Below, one piece after another: positions 29,917 through 33,220 of a stretch of DNA of 33,220 bases. Positions within the stretch are counted from its first letter, which is position 1, and each line of letters begins with the position of its first letter. The DNA is from Maribacter sp. GTDB taxonomy: Bacteria; Bacteroidota; Bacteroidia; Flavobacteriales; Flavobacteriaceae. The position numbers and the translations under genes are program-made. Under the pieces are notes generated by a model that did no database searches, was not told where the DNA came from, and worked only from the letters and a program-made list of their open reading frames with translations. The DNA is taken from positions 1-33,220 of the forward strand of contig JAAETN010000382.1 in NCBI GenBank assembly GCA_024228355.1, given 5' to 3'.

Positions 29917-30060
29917 ATGGAAAATTTTTACGTCAAGAATAAAAGCAAGTGCAAAATAGTAAAGGCAAAACCAGAAACCATTGAGTTTTTGCTGAATTAT
30001 TCCAAATCATTGAAGATCACTGAGGCGGAAGGTATAAAGTTCGAAAGTAACCTGAACTGA
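29917..30060 (+). CDS. 47-aa small protein, cassette copy A
   Basis: MENFYVKNKSKCKIVKAKPETIEFLLNYSKSLKITEAEGIKFESNLN*. Same length as, and about 49% identical without gaps to, the 31091..31234 ORF. Below the track cutoff. Confidence 0.8.
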   Translation: MENFYVKNKSKCKIVKAKPETIEFLLNYSKSLKITEAEGIKFESNLN

Positions 30061-30082
30061 ATAATCCTTAGAGAAAAATTTG

Positions 30083-30117
30083 AAACCCTTATTACTTATG
30101 TAGTAAGGGTTTTTTTA
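30083..30117 (+). terminator. Intrinsic terminator after cassette A
   Basis: AAACCCTTATTAC-TTAT-GTAGTAAGGGTTTTTTT hairpin with T tract. Confidence 0.88.
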
Positions 30118-30436
30118 TACCCCTAATTGAAATAGGATTTACTTTGGACTAGCATTTTACGAAAACACTGGTTTAATATATTGTATTAGTTCATTACATC
30201 GACACAACTTCCATTCTCTTAAAATATTGTGATAAAAATCAAAAATCATTGTTTCACATCAAAATCCAAGGGTTTGACAACATAGTTTTTTCTGCACACC
30301 CTGTTTTATCTAGTTTTAGGTCATAATTAAAGAATAGCACAGTTTAGAATTGACCGTGTTAAAAACTCAAAGTAATACTAACTAATATTAAGCTTTAACT
30401 AAACAAAGCCCCTAATCTTAAAAAAAAGTAATTTGT

Positions 30437-31021
30437 ATGGAACTACAAATCGAAGATTCAGAACTAGTAAGAGATTATATCAGCGGAGATGAAAAAGCTC
30501 TCGAAATCTTAATTAACAGACACAACCAACGTATTTCAAGCTTTATTTATTCTAAAGTATTGGATAGGGATATTACGGAGGATATATTTCAGGATACTTT
30601 TATAAAAGTAATCAAAACCTTAAAGAAAGGGACTTATAGTGAAGAAGGTAAGTTTTTACCTTGGGTAATGAGAATTGCCCATAACCTTATCATAGATCAC
30701 TTTAGAAAGAACAAAAGAATGCCTATGTTTGAAGGCAACGATGACTTTAATATCTTTTCTGTAATAGGGGATGACAAGTTAAATGCCGAGAAACAACTGA
30801 TAAAAGATCAAATCAATTCAGATTTAAGATATCTTATTGATGAATTGCCAGATGATCAGAGAGAAGTACTTTTAATGCGTATCTATAAAGATATGAGCTT
30901 CAAGGAAATTTCAGAAAATACTGGTGTAAGTATAAATACTGCTTTGGGTAGAATGAGATACGCTCTTATTAACCTCAGAAAGATCATTGACAAAAACAAT
31001 ATAGTTCTTACAAATTCATAG
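30437..31021 (+). CDS. ECF-type RNA polymerase sigma-70 factor, cassette copy B
   Basis: Ungapped alignment with 29220..29801: 162 of 193 residues identical by manual count. Confidence 0.93.
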   Translation: MELQIEDSELVRDYISGDEKALEILINRHNQRISSFIYSKVLDRDITEDIFQDTFIKVIKTLKKGTYSEEGKFLPWVMRIAHNLIIDHFRKNKRMPMFEGNDDFNIFSVIGDDKLNAEKQLIKDQINSDLRYLIDELPDDQREVLLMRIYKDMSFKEISENTGVSINTALGRMRYALINLRKIIDKNNIVLTNS

Positions 31022-31090
31022 TACTTATTTAGTTAAAACAATATTTTGATTTTAGTTGCGTTATTCTAACATAACAATACTATAATCAAT

Positions 31091-31234
31091 ATGGAAAAAA
31101 TTTACTTTGAGAATCAAAAGAAAAGCAGTCCAGTCATGGCCTGCAGAGAAACAATCCAGTTTTTGACCAGTTATTCCAAGTCGCTCTGTATTGTTCATCA
31201 CAACAATTTACAGTTTGAGATAAACTTAAACTAA
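31091..31234 (+). CDS. 47-aa small protein, cassette copy B
   Basis: MEKIYFENQKKSSPVMACRETIQFLTSYSKSLCIVHHNNLQFEINLN*; paralogue of 29917..30060 (shared ETI.FL..YSKSL.I and C-terminal NLN). Confidence 0.8.
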   Translation: MEKIYFENQKKSSPVMACRETIQFLTSYSKSLCIVHHNNLQFEINLN

Positions 31235-31235
31235 T

Positions 31236-31265
31236 AAAAAGACCCGTAATTTAGCGGGTCTTTTT
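31236..31265. terminator. Intrinsic terminator after cassette B, overlapping the 3' end of nth
   Basis: AAAAAGACCCG-TAATTTAG-CGGGTCTTTTT; on the minus strand it overlaps the last codons of nth. Confidence 0.88.
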
Positions 31266-31913
31266 ATATTTATAATAGTCACTCAAAACTGTTTTTCTTC
31301 CTATAGTCTTGGTTATAACGTCTTTGTCGAGATTCCATCCTCTTGCAGGGGAATATTCCCTGCCATACCAAATAATCTGCAAGTGAAGGTCATTCCAGAT
31401 TTCTTTAGGAAAAATTCGTTTGGCATCTTTTTCAGTTTGCACCACATTTTTCCCTTTTGAGAATCCCCATCGATACATTAATCTGTGAATATGGGTATCT
31501 ACAGGGAAAGCAGGGGTACCAAAAGCTTGGGATACAACCACACTTGCCGTTTTATGACCAACCGAAGGCAATTCTTCCAACAGCTCAATATCATTTGGCA
31601 CAGCTCCATCATACTTATCAATCAAAATTTGGGATAACCCATAAATACCTTTCGATTTCATAGGGGAGAGACCTACGGGTTTAATTATGTCACGAATTTC
31701 TTCCACTGATAATTTCACCATGTCGTAAGGATTATCTGCCTTGGCAAATAATACTGGGGTTATTTGATTAACTCTAATGTCAGTACTTTGGGCAGACATA
31801 AGCACAGCAATTAAAAGAGTATAGGGGTCTTTATGGCTTAAAGGGACAGGGATTGTTGGATACAAATCCCTAAGCGTTTTTATAGTGAAATCGATCTTTT
31901 CCTTTTTTGTCAT
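31251..31913 (-). CDS. nth: Endonuclease III-like DNA glycosylase lacking the C-terminal Fe-S cysteines
   Basis: HhH-GPD: LLIAVLMSAQSTDIRVNQITP; ELPSVGHKTASVVVSQAFGTPAFPVDTHIHRLMYRWG (catalytic Lys and Asp). No Cys in the translation. Confidence 0.92.
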   Translation of the reverse strand: MTKKEKIDFTIKTLRDLYPTIPVPLSHKDPYTLLIAVLMSAQSTDIRVNQITPVLFAKADNPYDMVKLSVEEIRDIIKPVGLSPMKSKGIYGLSQILIDKYDGAVPNDIELLEELPSVGHKTASVVVSQAFGTPAFPVDTHIHRLMYRWGFSKGKNVVQTEKDAKRIFPKEIWNDLHLQIIWYGREYSPARGWNLDKDVITKTIGRKTVLSDYYKYKKTR

Positions 31914-31959
31914 AATAAGCTTAAATTAGCCGGATTAAAGAATTGCTAATTTATAAAAA

Positions 31960-32418
31960 TTGAATATGAATACATTAATAGTGGGGGACAAGGTTCCCTA
32001 TTTTACTTCTAAAGATCAGGATGGGAATGCTGTAAGTTTATCTGATTTTGCCGGGAAGAAACTTATTGTTTTTTTCTACCCAAAAGCCAGCACCCCAGGT
32101 TGTACTGCTGAAGCCTGTAATTTAAGGGACAATTACACTGAGCTGCAATCCCAGGGTTTTGAATTGTTAGGGGTTAGTGCAGATTCCGAAAAAAGACAGG
32201 CAAATTTCAGGAATAAGTATAAATTCCCATTTCCATTGTTGGCAGATGAAGATCGTACTGTTTTAAATATTTTTGGAGTCTGGGGACCTAAAAAGTTCAT
32301 GGGACGTGAGTATGACGGAATACACAGAAAGACCTTTGTTATCAATGAAGAAGGTATTGTTCTAAAGGTAATTGATAAGGTGAAGACCAGGGATCACGCT
32401 GCGCAATTAATGGACTGA
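31960..32418 (+). CDS. bcp: Thioredoxin-dependent thiol peroxidase (peroxiredoxin Q/BCP)
   Basis: VFFYPKASTPGCTAEACNLRDNYTELQSQGFELLGVSADSEKRQANFRNKYKFPFPLLADED. Confidence 0.93.
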   Translation: MNMNTLIVGDKVPYFTSKDQDGNAVSLSDFAGKKLIVFFYPKASTPGCTAEACNLRDNYTELQSQGFELLGVSADSEKRQANFRNKYKFPFPLLADEDRTVLNIFGVWGPKKFMGREYDGIHRKTFVINEEGIVLKVIDKVKTRDHAAQLMD

Positions 32419-32445
32419 GCACTAGATTTTTTATCTACTTTAAGA

Positions 32446-33220
32446 TTAAACTTTTTCCTCGCTCTTTTTTTGAATATTTGGAATAAAGAGATTTTTTTCT
32501 TTGATGATGTCAGCAACACCCTCAGGCAAGGCATCTTGCCAGCCCTCTTCATTATTTATCATTTTCTTGAAGACATCCCTAGAAAAAATGTGCATAATCT
32601 CAGGATCATAATCAATTATGTCCATTACTTTTCCATTATATTTAAAGAACTTATAAAGTTCTTTCATTCTAGGATGAACCTTGACGTTATTACTTGTCAT
32701 TATCTGACCCGTCTCCCCGTTCTTCATCGGATATAGATATACCTGCAGTTCCTTAAAGAATAATTTACCAAATGCTTCCAAGATACCACCGCTCAAATGG
32801 CGATAATATTTTTCGTCGAAAATATCCACTAGATTATTTACACCCATGGTTAATCCAATTTTAGCTTTGGTGTAGTTGTTAAAGTATTCAACCAACCTAT
32901 AATATTCCTGGAAGTTGGATATCATAACCGTATGGCCCATAGAACAAAGCAATTCGGCCCTATCCATAAAGTCACGTTCATCTATTTCACCCGAGGCTTT
33001 AAGGTTAGATAAGGTGATTTCAAAAATTACGATCGCCTTGTCCTCATCAACTCTTTGATCACGTATAAAAATATCATAGGACTTTTCAAGCATATCCATA
33101 TTAACTTTTGTCACTGGACGAAAACTACCCCTTAAAGCCAATATGTTCTTTTTGTAAAGTTTTGCTGCTGGGAGCAGATTATTGCCATCAGGGCCGAACA
33201 TAACCGCATCGGTCATGCCA
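32446..33220 (-). CDS. Conserved uncharacterised protein, truncated by the window edge
   Basis: Frame stays open past the track start (33216) to the right edge. NVKVHPRMKELYKFFKYNGKVMDIIDYDPEIMHIFSRDVFKKMINNEEGWQDALPEGVADIIKEKNLF resembles Bacteroidota proteins I have seen annotated inconsistently. Confidence 0.6.
   Translation of the reverse strand, partial: GMTDAVMFGPDGNNLLPAAKLYKKNILALRGSFRPVTKVNMDMLEKSYDIFIRDQRVDEDKAIVIFEITLSNLKASGEIDERDFMDRAELLCSMGHTVMISNFQEYYRLVEYFNNYTKAKIGLTMGVNNLVDIFDEKYYRHLSGGILEAFGKLFFKELQVYLYPMKNGETGQIMTSNNVKVHPRMKELYKFFKYNGKVMDIIDYDPEIMHIFSRDVFKKMINNEEGWQDALPEGVADIIKEKNLFIPNIQKKSEEKV

Noticed and set aside
30118-30436. Long intergenic region before sigma copy B considered as an ncRNA or mobile-element scar
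   Set aside because: No terminal repeats, target duplications, transposase fragments or strong hairpin seen; more simply a promoter region.
1-33220. Mobile element, prophage, defence system or CRISPR locus
   Set aside because: No integrase, transposase, phage, restriction, toxin-antitoxin or Cas motifs, and no regularly spaced repeats were found in reading the window.

Overview
This 33.2 kb window is a chromosomal segment from a Bacteroidota genome, almost certainly Flavobacteriaceae (no tools were used to confirm this). It is mostly housekeeping and cell-envelope genes: fumC (partial), a TonB-dependent receptor with a Gly/Tyr- and Lys-rich exported partner, an ArsC-like protein, a HAD hydrolase, prfB, a zinc metalloprotease, threonine aldolase, a thioredoxin-like protein, YbaB/EbfC, an S9 oligopeptidase, a cysteine-synthase-family enzyme beside an AONS/SPT-family enzyme, a GNAT-fold protein, an outer-membrane transporter-like protein, DUF4834, a YfhO/GT4/flippase run, an exported Arg-rich protein, uvrA, two ECF-like sigma factors, nth, bcp and a partial conserved protein. 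The most notable signals are: (1) a tandem duplication of a two-gene cassette, each copy an ECF sigma factor plus a 47-aa protein absent from the ORF track, with conserved leaders and a terminator after each copy; (2) a PLP-enzyme pair that may be the head of sulfonolipid (capnine) biosynthesis, next to a candidate N-acyltransferase; (3) the prfB programmed +1 frameshift (AGGAGG-TAT-CTT-TGA-C), which truncates the gene in the ORF track; (4) a decayed OmpA-family remnant after the threonine aldolase; and (5) a perfect 20-bp palindrome upstream of the TonB-receptor operon. No CRISPR array, tRNA, rRNA, transposase or integrase was recognised.
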